Notes under the pieces: generated by a model
Seen by the model: only the letters and a program-made list of their open reading frames with translations
The model's database searches: none
What the model was told of the DNA's origin: nothing
Part shown: one piece after another, positions 1 to 9,790 of the stretch
Numbering within the stretch: position 1 is the first letter of the stretch
How the letters are laid out: each line of letters starts with the position of its first letter
DNA from: JADFGZ01 sp965222345
GTDB taxonomy: Bacteria > Acidobacteriota > Terriglobia > 2-12-FULL-54-10
Assembly: GCA_965222345.1 (NCBI GenBank)
Contig: CBDCTS010000007.1
Span: forward strand, 434,001-498,000
Length of the DNA: 64,000 nt
Reading direction: 5' to 3'
Position numbers and translations under genes: made by a program

Positions 1-648
1 AATCGCCTTGCTATTCACCATCAGCCCGTTTGCAATCGGAATTCCCATCGTCATGATTACCGGATTGTTCGGGGTGACCTTGTCGATCTCCCATCGGTTG
101 AGCTCGTCCATAATGATCTTTGCCTGATTGACGGTGCTTCCCTCGCCCATGCCGCTCAACCGAGCATCGTTTACAAAATAAATCCACTCTCCCGGCTCGA
201 ACTGATACTTATCCATCAAGCCTTTGATCTGGGCGAGCACGTCATCCGTGCTCGTCACACCCCGCCAATCTACCCGGTAGCGGCCCAGAGTAGCGGGGTC
301 CACCCCCTCACCATAGACGCGCTCGGCATAGCTGTGTATATGACTATGGGTGTCGATCAAACCAGGGATCACCGTCCGCCCCTTCAGGTCCACTACCTGT
401 GTCCCCGGCCCAGCCAGAGGGAGAATCTCCGCGTCGCTGCCGACCGCTTGAATTCGCTCACCTTGAATAGCCACCGCTTCGGCAGTGGCAAAATCGTCGT
501 CCACGGTCAGGACTTTTCCGTTGTGCAACACCATGTCGGCATTTTGCGCAACGGCTCGCTCTTGACCCAACAACAAGAGGGTTACAAGAGCAACCGAATA
601 GATCAGTCCAATCTCGCAAAAGCGTAAACTCAGGTAAAAACGTCTCAT
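1..648 (-). CDS. Secreted YtcJ-type amidohydrolase, C-terminus cut by window edge
   Basis: Partial gene: 216 codons are visible and the frame runs off the left edge. Residues 1-35 form a signal peptide with a hydrophobic core and an AVAQ cleavage region. The amidohydrolase N-terminal beta-sandwich follows (LHNGKVLTVDDDFATAEAVA). The metal-binding motif DTHSHIHSY lies at residues 100-107, with H101, H103 and H105 as likely metal ligands. The start is set at 648 because AAGGAG lies 8 nt upstream; a second in-frame ATG at 654 is too close to it. The family (amidohydrolase 3, YtcJ-like) hydrolyses amide or ester bonds, but the substrate cannot be inferred. The protein is probably periplasmic or extracellular. 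It resembles the amidohydrolases at 4374 and 48939 in the same window, and lies downstream of the receptor gene on the same strand. Confidence 0.85.
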   Translation of the reverse strand, partial: MRRFYLSLRFCEIGLIYSVALVTLLLLGQERAVAQNADMVLHNGKVLTVDDDFATAEAVAIQGERIQAVGSDAEILPLAGPGTQVVDLKGRTVIPGLIDTHSHIHSYAERVYGEGVDPATLGRYRVDWRGVTSTDDVLAQIKGLMDKYQFEPGEWIYFVNDARLSGMGEGSTVNQAKIIMDELNRWEIDKVTPNNPVIMTMGIPIANGLMVNSKAI

Positions 649-806
649 AGTCATAGCTCCTTGAGCCGGAATCGAAACATGCAGGTTGGTTGTTTGCGGT
701 GAAGCATAAAGCAAGCTGGCCGGACCCCAGATCCTCCCCACAAAATGGAGCAGAGAGGGTTCAAGGACCCGGCTACTAAACTATTGCAACCCCCAGGCGA
801 TGCCGC

Positions 807-3800
807 CTAGAAGATGTACTTCAGGCCGAACTGGATCTGCCGACCGGTAGTTTTGGTTTCTGTGATCTCTCCAGCGTCGCTACGCGGGCGTCCATCCCTC
901 CTCATCACCTCCAAGGCGGGGATTCCGAAGTTTGGACGGTTGAAGAAATTAAACGCCTCGAACCGGAACTGAAGATTGGTGTTCTCGGAAAGCGACGTGT
1001 TCTTGGTCAACGTAAAATCGAAGTTGGCCAGCCCGGGCATGATCATCGTGTTCCGGCCAAGATTCCCAAGCGTATTATCCGGCGGAAGCTCGAAGGCCCC
1101 CGGGTCATAATACTGATTCGGATTGCCGGGGTTGACTGGACTATTGCTGGCGCCTGCAACCAGATCAGGAAAATCAGCGCGCACCCCGCGCCTGCTCATA
1201 TCCCGGCGCCGCTGGATCTCCACCGTACCGGGGAATCCATTGGCCAGGGAAAGAATCCCGCCAAGCTGCCAGCCTGTGACAAGTTTCGCCGACGCGCCGG
1301 ACAATCCCCTGCCGAAGGGAAGCTCGTAGGTACCGCTTAAAGAAAACACGTTTGTGGCATCGAAGGAGGAGAGAGAGCGGTACAACGTCCTGTCATAGTA
1401 ATAAGGGACAAAGTTCGGACCGGCATTGGAGTCGCTCGCGCTCTGGCTCCCTGAGATTTCATCAATGGACTTGGAGAAAGTGTAGGACGCGCGGAATTGC
1501 ATTCCCTGGCTAAACTTTTTGTTCAAGCTAATCTGCAGGGAGTTGTACCAGGAATTGGCCCCCGCGAACCGAAGACGCAGATCATCCCAATTACTGTTGG
1601 GTCTGTTGCGTTCAGTGTGCACCAGCCGGCCGCCGATCTCCGATGCGCGAGGCACATTGAGGTCAGCGATCGCGGGCAGACGGATCCCCCGCGATCCTGC
1701 ATACCCTACCGTGAGAACGGTATTGGGCAATAGCTGCTTCTGGACATTGAGGTTATATTGCGTCATGTAGGGTGTTTTCACATTGAAAGGAATAAAGTTA
1801 ACGGCAGGCCGGCCCTTGCAGTCCGGATTTACAGGGTTGAATGGATTTTCGGGGCCACAAATGGCAGCCAGATTCGGGAAGAGCGGCACGTCTTCATCGA
1901 AATCCGTCAATTGCGTTTCTACAAGAAACGGAGGCATGCGGAAACCCATCGTGCGAGTCCAGGTGGTATCTATCGGCATGTAGAAAAGTCCGAATCCTCC
2001 TCGTAGAGCGGTGCTGCCGTCTCCGAAAATGTCCCAGGCGAAGCCCACCCGGGGAGCAAAATTTTTCCCCGAGGGGTTCTCATACCAGGGGTTCCCCAGG
2101 GTGAGGTCATCGAATGTGAACTGATGGATGAAATCGATATCCCCTCTGATGTTGGCTACCCGACCATACTTCTCACTGATCACCCCGGCGTGCTCGTAGC
2201 GGAGGCCCAGGTTCAAGGTAAGCCTCGGCATGATCTGGATGTCGTCCTGAACGTAAAACGCGATGATGTTCTGATAGAAGGAGCGGGACGGGTCATTATA
2301 TCCCTTGGAGATCGTTCCGCGGAATCGGTTCGGCAAGTTGATGAAGAAGTCGTCAATATCTCCAAACCGGTAATTGCCGGCATCCCGGGCTGCCTGATAG
2401 GCATGACCCTGGATCCGGTTCCAGCTAAAGCCAAACTTCAGCGAGTTACGCCCCAGCGAGAGGATGGCATCATCGCCGAATTGATAGGAATTGGTAACTC
2501 TCCTGTCAGCGCTCACCCCATTCCCGATACCGCCGACGCCGTCGACAGCGAGGTCACCCAGGGTAGTGACGCCCGGAACAAAAAACAAGGAGGGGTCCAC
2601 ACTGTCCTGTTCGGTACTATCTAATGGGTCGCTTCTCGTATATCCGACCCGGAAGGAGTTCAGGAAAGTGGGTGAAAAGATATGCTTTTCTTCCAGCGTG
2701 AAATACTGGTTGCGGACCGTCCGGGCCTCCCGAAATCCAGGGAAAGAATCAACAATCAGGCGATCCGAGTCCAGGTGCGTGTAGCGGCCGAAGATCGAGT
2801 CGTTGTTCCCTATCACATGATCGATTCGGAACTGGTAAAAGTCTTCATTCGTCGGTTGCGAGAAGTTGAATGCGAATTGACCTGTCCCGTCCGACCGGGT
2901 GGCGCCGGTGTTCGGCAAGGGCCAAAGGGGAAGGTACGGCGCAATGACCGGATCAATATCCGGCGAGCCAAAGGCCCCAGGATCGGTGCGAATCTCACTG
3001 GAGAACGTATCGCTGACAATCGTTTGGCCCAACCGTTCCCGAAAGCCCTCATAGACGCCGAAGAAGAATGTCCTGTCGCTGATAATCGGTCCCCCGCCGC
3101 TGGCTCCAAACTGGTTGCGTTTGAATTCCGGCTTTGCGGCGTCAAAGGCGTTGGTCTCCCACTTGGCCGCGTCCAGGTTGTCATTGCGGAGAAATTCAAA
3201 TACCGTGCCGTGAAATGTATTCGTTCCGCTTTTGGTGGCGATGTTGAAGGTCCCGCCGCCGCCTCGTCCGAACTCGGCGCTGTAGGCGTTCTTTTCAACT
3301 TTGAATTCCTGGACGGCGTCCACTCCCAGAAAGTTGCCGGAATTGCCCGAAGGGGTTTTACCCCGGAAGTCCTCGATGGCGATACCGTCCATGAGGAATA
3401 CGTTTGCGGTGGGCCGCGCTCCGGAGACCACCAGCAGTTTTCCGCCTTCCCCTTCCTGGCGGCCGGCGGTGAATTGCACAGCGCCGGTTTGCAGCGTAAC
3501 CAATTGAGCCAAGTCGCGCCCGTTGAGGGGAAGCTCGGTGATGGTGGCGCTCTCGATCAACTCGCCCATGCTGCCCTTCGTCGTTTCCACCAGCGGCGCT
3601 TCGCCGGTCACCTCCACCGTCTGCGTGATGGCGCCGACCGACAGCTCAAAATTGACTACGGCGGTGCGGCCGACCGTCAGGTTGATTCCGCTGCGAATCC
3701 CGGTCTGAAAACCGGCCAGGCTGGCCGTCACCCGGTAGTTGCCCAGGGCCAGCGAGGGAGCCGAGTAGCGGCCCGCTCCGTTCGCCTGAACGGTGCGGGA

Positions 3801-3964
3801 AATTCCTGTGTCCTCATGCAGGATCACCACCTCCGCCGTGGGCAGCACCGCCCCCGTGCTGTCTGCAACGGTCCCTGAGATGGTGCCCGTTGAAACTTGA
3901 GCATGACTCATCAAAGCGAAGAAAAACACTGCCACCACACAAAACACACAACTAACTGCTTCAT
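807..3964 (-). CDS. TonB-dependent receptor, carboxypeptidase-regulatory N-terminus (Oar-like), probable frameshift in signal peptide
   Basis: About 1,050 residues. A carboxypeptidase-regulatory-like beta domain (VSTGTISGTVADSTGAVLP onward) follows the signal peptide. Next come a plug domain (with the segment VFLMDGIAIEDF) and a long 22-strand-type barrel ending in phenylalanine (FGLKYIF), the usual outer-membrane insertion signal. This is the SusC/Oar-like receptor type common in Acidobacteriota; it imports or binds large ligands using TonB energy. The start is odd. The only ATG with a strong ribosome site (AGGAGGGG at 3978-3971, 6 nt spacing) is at 3964, but it is in the wrong frame and reaches a stop after 17 codons. 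A -1 shift near the T run at 3944-3941 would give a perfect signal peptide, MKQLVVCFCVVAVFFFALM. The in-frame alternatives are a long leader from 4097 or a leaderless ATG at 3911. This may be a sequencing indel or a real mutation. Confidence 0.85.
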
Positions 3965-4193
3965 TAAGGTCCCCTCCTAAGCGGAATTCTCCAAGATATG
4001 TATGGTCTTGTTTAACCTGTCTGGTACTAATTCTGAATACAACAGGACCGAACGTCAAGGCCTTTTTAGGAAGATGACGGATGCTGCTTCCGAGCATCAG
4101 GAATTCGATTGTACTCTACAGACCGGATCACCCCTTTAGCTACGAATAGATTCGCTCGCTATCGGAACGTTCAGCGGCCAGCAGCGATTCCCC

Positions 4194-4222
4194 TTGACAT
4201 GACATTGTATGGCTCCTACGAT
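4194..4222 (+). promoter_or_regulatory. Sigma-70-type promoter for the amidohydrolase at 4374
   Basis: A consensus -35 box TTGACA (4194-4199), a 17-nt spacer and a TACGAT -10 box (4217-4222, 4 of 6 consensus positions). It points at the plus-strand amidohydrolase and would give a 5' leader of about 145 nt. The rest of 3965-4373 holds the divergent upstream regions of the receptor and the amidohydrolase. No operator or riboswitch was recognised there. Confidence 0.55.
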
Positions 4223-4373
4223 TAGCTTGCATAAGCAGTGCTGCGTGAACACCCTAAAGTTGATAATGTGCACGTTAGCGACGGCAGCAGGCGCGCTGCT
4301 CTGTTTTGTAACTTTTCGATACTGGTTCGTCCAGAAATCCAACAGGATAACCCGTTAATTAGGAGGATTCGTA

Positions 4374-6194
4374 ATGAGAAAGACCAGCAAATTGGCGATC
4401 TTGATCCTGACGGCGTTTTTCGTCCTCACCGGAACGCGCGCCGCCTTGGCGCAAAACGTTCCATCCAAGCTCCTCGTATATCCGGAGATGATCCTGCATA
4501 ACGGGAAGGTCCTGACGGTGGATGAGCAGTTTTCAATCGTACAGGCGGTGGCTATCCGCGACGGCCGTTTCCTGGAAGTGGGAAACAACCAAAATGTCCT
4601 GGCGCTGAAGGGCCCGGATACAACGGTCATCGACCTGAACGGGCGAACCGTGGTGCCGGGATTCTTGGACCCTCACCTGCACGGCGCTTGGACAGGCAAC
4701 ATCTCCAAGCGGGGCGTCCGCAACCTGCAATTCAAAACGCTCGAAGAGGGTCTGGCCAACATTAAAGAGGAGTTGCCCAACCACCCTGCCGGCGAGTGGG
4801 TGGTCTTTAGCACCCTGCGAAACAACATTGCTGTCAACCAGTTGACGCGGTGGGATCTGGACACGGTTTCCCCGGATCACCCGATCCGGCTCATGCTGGA
4901 TACTGCCTTGAGCGTGGTCAACACAAAAGCATGGGAGCTCATCCGACATAAAATTGAAAGGATGCCGGGGATCATGAAGGACCCGGTCCGGGGAGAACCG
5001 AACGGCCACGTTCGAGGCCAAGCCAATGGGGTCCTCTTATACGAGGACATCGTGTGGCCGGAGGACTGGGAAACTCGCCTGGTAGAAGATCAGAAAGACG
5101 TCTTTCGCCGCCTGAACTCCCAGGGGCTGACCACCGTGATCGGCAGAGCGCAAGGGCTTTCCATCTCCATCCTGAAAAAGCTGTGGGAGCAAAACGAACT
5201 CACGATCCGGGTGCGGCCTTCGACCGAGTTCGTGATGTACAACCCGGAGGCGAACGCCTACCTGAAGCGACTCGGCAATCTCACCGGCTTTGGAGACGAG
5301 TGGTTCAAGATTATCGGCTTGACTGTCGGACCGCCGGATGGGATCGGAACCGTAGGCGGACTGCTGGCCCGTATGCCGAGGCGGCGAGACGCCGACGTTG
5401 CAGGCGGACCGGCCTGGGATATGCGGGGCGAGAACAAATGGGCCTTGGGAACCCAGGATGGGGACTACACGAACGGCACGGAGTACAACACCATCTTGAT
5501 TGCCAACCAATATGGTTGGAGCGTCCAGTCGGTCCACGCGCAAGGGGACTTGGCCGCCAAGATGATGCTCGACGCCATTGAGAAAGCCAACGAAGACCGG
5601 AGCACGATAGGCCGCAATTTCGGCTTTGACCACGGAGTGATCCGCACCAAGGAAGACATTGAGCGGGCGCTCAAATATGGGGTCATCATGAGCTTTGCCC
5701 CGAAATACCTGTTCCGTGACAGCCCCGTGCAGTTGTCTTATCAGTTCGGGGAGGAGATTCTGCGATTCACGCCTGTGAAGTCGGCGCTGGCCCTGGGCTT
5801 GAAGCCGGTGCTGGAATCCGACGTTGCCGGCGACTACTCGGCCTCATTGTGGAACATTGAAGCCCTGGTGACCCGGCGCGACGAAAACGGCAACGTCTGG
5901 GGAGCGCAGGAAGCGATCAGCCGCGAAGACGCCTTGCGGATGCGCACGGCATGGGCTGCTCGCTACTCAGGAGACGAAGACGTGATAGGCACAATTGAAG
6001 AAGGGAAATATGGCGATTTGGTTGTTCTCGGCGGTGACTTCTTGACGGTTGAGCCCGATCAGATCGCGGAGATTCCCATCGACTTCACCATCATCGGCGG
6101 ACGCATCTTCTATGATCGTTCCATTGACGGTGTTTTCAAATCGAAAATCTGGGACCGCAGGGGGTTTTTCAGCAATAGCACCGACGCCAGGTAA
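4374..6194 (+). CDS. Secreted YtcJ-type amidohydrolase
   Basis: A complete 606-residue amidohydrolase-3 family enzyme. Residues 1-27 are a signal peptide (MRKTSKLAILILTAFFVLTG, then TRAALAQ). The N-terminal beta-sandwich strand LHNGKVLTVDEQFSIVQAVA is followed by the metal motif PGFLDPHLHG, with H101 and H103. Downstream, HAQGDLAAKMMLDAI and LESDVAGDYSA fit the positions of later metal/catalytic ligands in the TIM-barrel. The C-terminus returns to the sandwich (GKYGDLVVLGGDFLTV). The ATG follows AGGAGG with about 7 nt spacing. It is divergent from the TonB-dependent receptor and shares its family with two other genes in the window, which suggests a peptide or amide scavenging role. That role is inference; the substrate is unknown. 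Confidence 0.88.
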   Translation: MRKTSKLAILILTAFFVLTGTRAALAQNVPSKLLVYPEMILHNGKVLTVDEQFSIVQAVAIRDGRFLEVGNNQNVLALKGPDTTVIDLNGRTVVPGFLDPHLHGAWTGNISKRGVRNLQFKTLEEGLANIKEELPNHPAGEWVVFSTLRNNIAVNQLTRWDLDTVSPDHPIRLMLDTALSVVNTKAWELIRHKIERMPGIMKDPVRGEPNGHVRGQANGVLLYEDIVWPEDWETRLVEDQKDVFRRLNSQGLTTVIGRAQGLSISILKKLWEQNELTIRVRPSTEFVMYNPEANAYLKRLGNLTGFGDEWFKIIGLTVGPPDGIGTVGGLLARMPRRRDADVAGGPAWDMRGENKWALGTQDGDYTNGTEYNTILIANQYGWSVQSVHAQGDLAAKMMLDAIEKANEDRSTIGRNFGFDHGVIRTKEDIERALKYGVIMSFAPKYLFRDSPVQLSYQFGEEILRFTPVKSALALGLKPVLESDVAGDYSASLWNIEALVTRRDENGNVWGAQEAISREDALRMRTAWAARYSGDEDVIGTIEEGKYGDLVVLGGDFLTVEPDQIAEIPIDFTIIGGRIFYDRSIDGVFKSKIWDRRGFFSNSTDAR

Positions 6195-6228
6195 ACCCTG
6201 GGACAACGGGAGGCAGTCTTTCCTCAAA

Positions 6229-6279
6229 CCCCGGAAGGGCGCAAGACGCTCCGGCTCTCTTCTTGCACCCCTTCCGGGG
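6229..6279. terminator. Long GC-rich hairpin between convergent genes
   Basis: An inverted repeat: CCCCGGAAGGGCGCAAGA pairs with TCTTGCACCCCTTCCGGGG around a 14-nt loop, with one bulge or mismatch. It lies between the amidohydrolase end (6194) and the convergent Skp-like gene end (6518), where a bidirectional terminator is expected. There is no T-run on either side, so it is not a textbook intrinsic terminator. Nothing else was seen in 6195-6517. Confidence 0.45.
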
Positions 6280-6517
6280 CTGATCCGGCGTGGCCGTTCC
6301 CAGCCACCGTCGGCGCTGCAGGCCAAGCTCTTGCACACCTCCGGAGATTCAAGAGCGCTCAGAGAAGCTATACAGAAACGATGAAATTGATTCCATAACG
6401 GCGTCGGTTGGGGACGGGGATTGAGTTGCGCCGGAAGATCGAGACAGCCCGAACCGGGGCTTCCGAGGGGTTCCCAGTTCGCATTTGGACTCGTTACGGA
6501 GCGACTCCGCGGGAATT

Positions 6518-7117
6518 TTAGGGAGTCGAGGCGGGCAGATTCTCAGGCGGTTGGGGAGATGATTCCGCAGCGGCTGCCTCGGCTTTAGCCGCATTATACA
6601 TGTCAATGATTTCTTGCGTAACGTCAATCCCTGCGCTTGCATAAAGGACAGGGGTCTGCGGAGAAGATACGTCTAAGACGAGGCCCAGTTCGTTTTTCTG
6701 GGCGTGATCGGAGATGATCTCCAGCATTTCTCTGCCGATTCCGTTGATCGCATCTTGCTCGGCTTGCTGAAATTCGGCGGTGGCATCTTCATTGTCGCGA
6801 TTAAACCTGCGGGTTTTGTCATCTAAGGTGCGCAGCAGCCGGGCTCGGGCTTCGTCGCTGAGCGCCCTTTCCTGAGTCCGCAACTGGTTTTGAAGGTCGC
6901 TGATTTCCCTCTGCTGGTTCTCCAACTCATCCCGTTTCGGAGCAAACTTCTCCCGCAACTCCTGAGCTGCCTCCTGGCCGGCTTTGCTATTGGCTATGGC
7001 GGCCTGGATGTTGATGATGGCTACCCTCGGGGCTTCCTGGGCAAAGCCGTTCGCGGAAAGGGTCACAACCAATCCCGCTAGAATCGCGGGTACTTTTATT
7101 CTCCACTGATCTCTCAT
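6518..7117 (-). CDS. Skp/OmpH-family periplasmic chaperone
   Basis: About 199 residues. A signal peptide (MRDQWRIKVPAILAGLVVTL, ending ANGFAQ) precedes the typical OmpH opening APRVAIINIQAAIANSKAGQ. A long charged coiled coil (KFAPKRDELENQQREISDLQ onward) forms the tentacle of the jellyfish trimer. The C-terminal part (VLYASAGIDVTQEIIDMYN) matches the family end, followed by a low-complexity Ala/Pro tail. Skp binds unfolded outer-membrane proteins in the periplasm; here it would serve the beta-barrel proteins in the window. The start at 7117 puts the signal peptide at the N-terminus and has GGACGG upstream; a GTG at 7141 is possible. Confidence 0.85.
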   Translation of the reverse strand: MRDQWRIKVPAILAGLVVTLSANGFAQEAPRVAIINIQAAIANSKAGQEAAQELREKFAPKRDELENQQREISDLQNQLRTQERALSDEARARLLRTLDDKTRRFNRDNEDATAEFQQAEQDAINGIGREMLEIISDHAQKNELGLVLDVSSPQTPVLYASAGIDVTQEIIDMYNAAKAEAAAAESSPQPPENLPASTP

Positions 7118-7248
7118 TTGCCCGTCCATTTTGGAAAGCACACGCTACCCTCGTATTCTACGCAGAAAGCCGCGCATTGTCAAAAGGTTGCGGCACAGCG
7201 CGAGCGCCTTCTCAGTTCTCGCACCCCCCTGCTTGGTTAGCGGCTTGA

Positions 7249-8115
7249 TTATTTGAGTTCCAGTTTTTCGTCCATCGACTTGAGATACATGTCCTGCAAA
7301 CGGAGTTTCATCTGCTGGACTTCCATGTCGGCGGGATTCACCGCGATAGATTTATCGATGTACTCCAGCGCTTGCGGGAAATCCTTTTTTTGGCCATAAG
7401 CAACCGCCATGTTGTAGTAAGCATTGGGATCGTTTGGCGAAACGGCGAGTATCTCCTCATACTTGCTGATAGCGCCGTCGAAATCGTTCTTTCCCTCAGC
7501 TTGGTTGGCCAGTGCCCCGATAGCCATCACATGGACCTGGGTAACCATGTTTTGGAAATTTTCCGGGTCAATTTCGGCGGCCGCGTTGACTTCCTTTAAG
7601 GCCTCGTCCGTCATACCCTTGCCAGCATAGCCGAAGGAAATGACAAGGTGTCCTTGCGCCATACCAGGGCTCAAGGTGATTGCCTCATTTCCTTTTTCAA
7701 TGGCCAAGTCATACTTTCCCTCCCGCATTGCTTGAAAGCCGCCTTGCAGGAGCTGGTTCATATAGTTCAGAGAAGCCAAGGTGAGGTTGCAGGGGTGCGT
7801 AACGTTTCCCGAAAGCTCTACGGGATCGGTTGGTTTCGCAAAATAGTCCTGCAACTCGTACCCCGTAATCTGGTAGGTGCCGTCGTTCAACCCCTTAAAC
7901 TGGACCTCTCCTCTTTTGTTTGTTTTCCGTTTCCACTCTTTACCCGTCTGCGTCAGCGTCACCAGGATTTCCTGCTTGTCCAGCGGATTGCCTGCCTCAT
8001 CTACAACCATGCAGCGTAGAGTGTTCTTCGCTTGCGCTTGGGGAACCGCCACCGCCAGAACCAGAAAAGACAGCGCTGCCAGCATGCCGAATTTGTAATC
8101 TTTTATTGCTTTCAA
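7249..8115 (-). CDS. Secreted TPR protein with N-terminal beta (transthyretin-like) domain
   Basis: 288 residues from a TTG start at 8115, preceded by GGAGGG with 7 nt spacing. An ATG 7 nt upstream is out of frame. Residues 1-29 are a signal peptide ending AQAK. Residues 30-105 (RCMVVDEAGNPLDKQEILVT onward) resemble a carboxypeptidase-regulatory or transthyretin-like fold. The remainder has TPR motifs, with clear units around DLAIEKGNEAITLSPGMAQG, GAISKYEEILAVSPNDPNAY and PQALEYIDKSIAVNPADMEV. Such proteins act as periplasmic scaffolds; no enzymatic residues are visible. It sits between the Skp-like gene and an S41 protease on the same strand, which suggests an envelope-quality role (inference). 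Confidence 0.8.
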   Translation of the reverse strand: MKAIKDYKFGMLAALSFLVLAVAVPQAQAKNTLRCMVVDEAGNPLDKQEILVTLTQTGKEWKRKTNKRGEVQFKGLNDGTYQITGYELQDYFAKPTDPVELSGNVTHPCNLTLASLNYMNQLLQGGFQAMREGKYDLAIEKGNEAITLSPGMAQGHLVISFGYAGKGMTDEALKEVNAAAEIDPENFQNMVTQVHVMAIGALANQAEGKNDFDGAISKYEEILAVSPNDPNAYYNMAVAYGQKKDFPQALEYIDKSIAVNPADMEVQQMKLRLQDMYLKSMDEKLELK

Positions 8116-8161
8116 CGTTCATCCCTCCCTGTTTTGAGTTGCCCCTGAAATCCGTTTTTCC

Positions 8162-9790
8162 TCACGGCACAGGACGGCTGCGGAAGCCGGCCTGAGCCCG
8201 GTTCCGGCCAGGAGCATGGTTAGGGTCATGTGCATGGTCCGCCACCTGGAGCAGTTGTTGAGCTTGTCCGAGAGCTTGCTTGGCGCTTTGCACCTGGGGG
8301 TCACCGCGCACGTCAACTTCATTTCCTCGCGGAATTCCGAATACCAGATTAAACAATTCCGTCTTGATGCGAACTTTCACGAACGGCAACGATTTTTCCC
8401 AAGATAAGAGCGGCACGCGCACGCCAGCCTCATAAAGGAAATTTTTGAAGCCGGTCAGGACAGATTCATCTACTTCAAACTCCTCGCTCACCTTTCCAAG
8501 GCTATCCCGATAAGCCTGAGCAAAGTTCATGAAAGCCGTGGACTCTTGAAGGAACTCAGCCCACGGATCCAACTGCCAGGGGGCGACCGGCGTATCCGGG
8601 TGTACTCCTCCCTCTGCCGGTAAAGCCCGCCCGCCGTCAGTATAAAACTCCTTCGTCTTTCCTTGTTGTAAGATACCAGCCAACGCCGTCCCTGGCAAGG
8701 GTCGTTGAATCGACCGGCTGCTGGGAGTGAAGTAGCGCGCCGTGGTGAGAACCAGCGCCGTACCCTCGCTGAGCGGCAAAACGGATTCGACCACTCCCTT
8801 TCCAAAGCTCACTTCGCCTACCACCCAGGCGCGGTCATGTTCCTGCAAAGCCGCCGCAATAATCTCCGCCGCGCTTGCCGTCCTCCCGTTAATGATCACG
8901 ACCAGAGGAAGCTCCGGGCGAAAGGTCAATGAGGTGACCGCATAATTCGTTTCCGGGACAGAACGTCCCCGCAAGTCTACCACGGCTTGCCCCTGCCGCA
9001 GAAACAATCCCGCAGTCGTCACTGAAGGTTCCAGCGACCCGCCTGGATTGTCGCGGAGGTCCATAATCAGCCCTCGCAACTTATCGGCCGTCCACTCCTC
9101 CAGAATCGCGCGGATTTCCCCGGGGGTGCTTTCTTCGACCCGTGACACATGCATGTAGCCGATATCCGGCTCCAATAGAAATCTCTTGTCCACGGTAGGA
9201 GACGGAACTTCGGCTGGGTCCAGCGAAAAATCCCCCGGAACCAGCTTGCCGCCCTGCACCACGGCAAGTTCCACACGTTCGGACTTAGCTGTCTGCAACA
9301 CCTCCACCAGCTCCCGCAAATCCATACGGTCCACGCGATAGTCATTGATCTCAACAATCCGGTCTCCAGGACCCAGCCCTGCTCTCTCAAATGGGGAGCC
9401 CGGCAGCGAGTGCAGAACCATAACGCGCCCGGCCTGTACATTGAGGATGGTGCCAAATCCCTGCTGAACGCCGCGCTGCTGCTGCTGCAAGAGCTGAAAT
9501 TGTTGAGCGTCCAAAAAGACCGAAAATGGATCGAGACTGGAAAGAGCGCCCCGAATGGCCCCTTCATAAAGAGCCTGCTCAGGCTGGACCGGGTCCGCAT
9601 GGTGTTTTTCCAGCAGCCGGTACGCTTTGGTTATCTTCTCCAGGCTCTGACGGATCGCATGATCCGCGGCTTCCTCTTTTTGCTCGAGGGATTGGGCATG
9701 TCCTGCCACCGACAGCAGTATCCATAAACCACCGCCAGCCAATAGAAAGGTTTTCCGCAGCATGCACTTTCCAGTTCTTCGAGTACCCAT
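8162..9790 (-). CDS. S41 family C-terminal processing peptidase (CtpA-like)
   Basis: A tail-specific protease of about 542 residues. A signal peptide (MLRKTFLLAGGGLWILLSVA) leads into an N-terminal helical region with the hallmark ALYEGAIRGALSSLDPFSVF. A PDZ domain follows (SPFERAGLGPGDRIVEINDY), then the S41 core. The catalytic serine lies in TASAAEII and the general-base lysine in VSFGKGVV; the strand motif LRDNPGGSLEP is also present. These enzymes cleave periplasmic substrates near their C-termini. Starts at 9790 (AGGA upstream) or 9763 (GGAAAG upstream) are both plausible. It is a paralogue of the protease at 27615. The first S41 substrate-binding segments are intact, so it looks active. 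Confidence 0.88.
   Translation of the reverse strand: MGTRRTGKCMLRKTFLLAGGGLWILLSVAGHAQSLEQKEEAADHAIRQSLEKITKAYRLLEKHHADPVQPEQALYEGAIRGALSSLDPFSVFLDAQQFQLLQQQQRGVQQGFGTILNVQAGRVMVLHSLPGSPFERAGLGPGDRIVEINDYRVDRMDLRELVEVLQTAKSERVELAVVQGGKLVPGDFSLDPAEVPSPTVDKRFLLEPDIGYMHVSRVEESTPGEIRAILEEWTADKLRGLIMDLRDNPGGSLEPSVTTAGLFLRQGQAVVDLRGRSVPETNYAVTSLTFRPELPLVVIINGRTASAAEIIAAALQEHDRAWVVGEVSFGKGVVESVLPLSEGTALVLTTARYFTPSSRSIQRPLPGTALAGILQQGKTKEFYTDGGRALPAEGGVHPDTPVAPWQLDPWAEFLQESTAFMNFAQAYRDSLGKVSEEFEVDESVLTGFKNFLYEAGVRVPLLSWEKSLPFVKVRIKTELFNLVFGIPRGNEVDVRGDPQVQSAKQALGQAQQLLQVADHAHDPNHAPGRNRAQAGFRSRPVP

Noticed and set aside
2682..3878. A 398-codon plus-strand frame opposite the TonB-dependent receptor
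   Set aside because: It is the antisense of a clearly coding region, with no ribosome site and no family motif.
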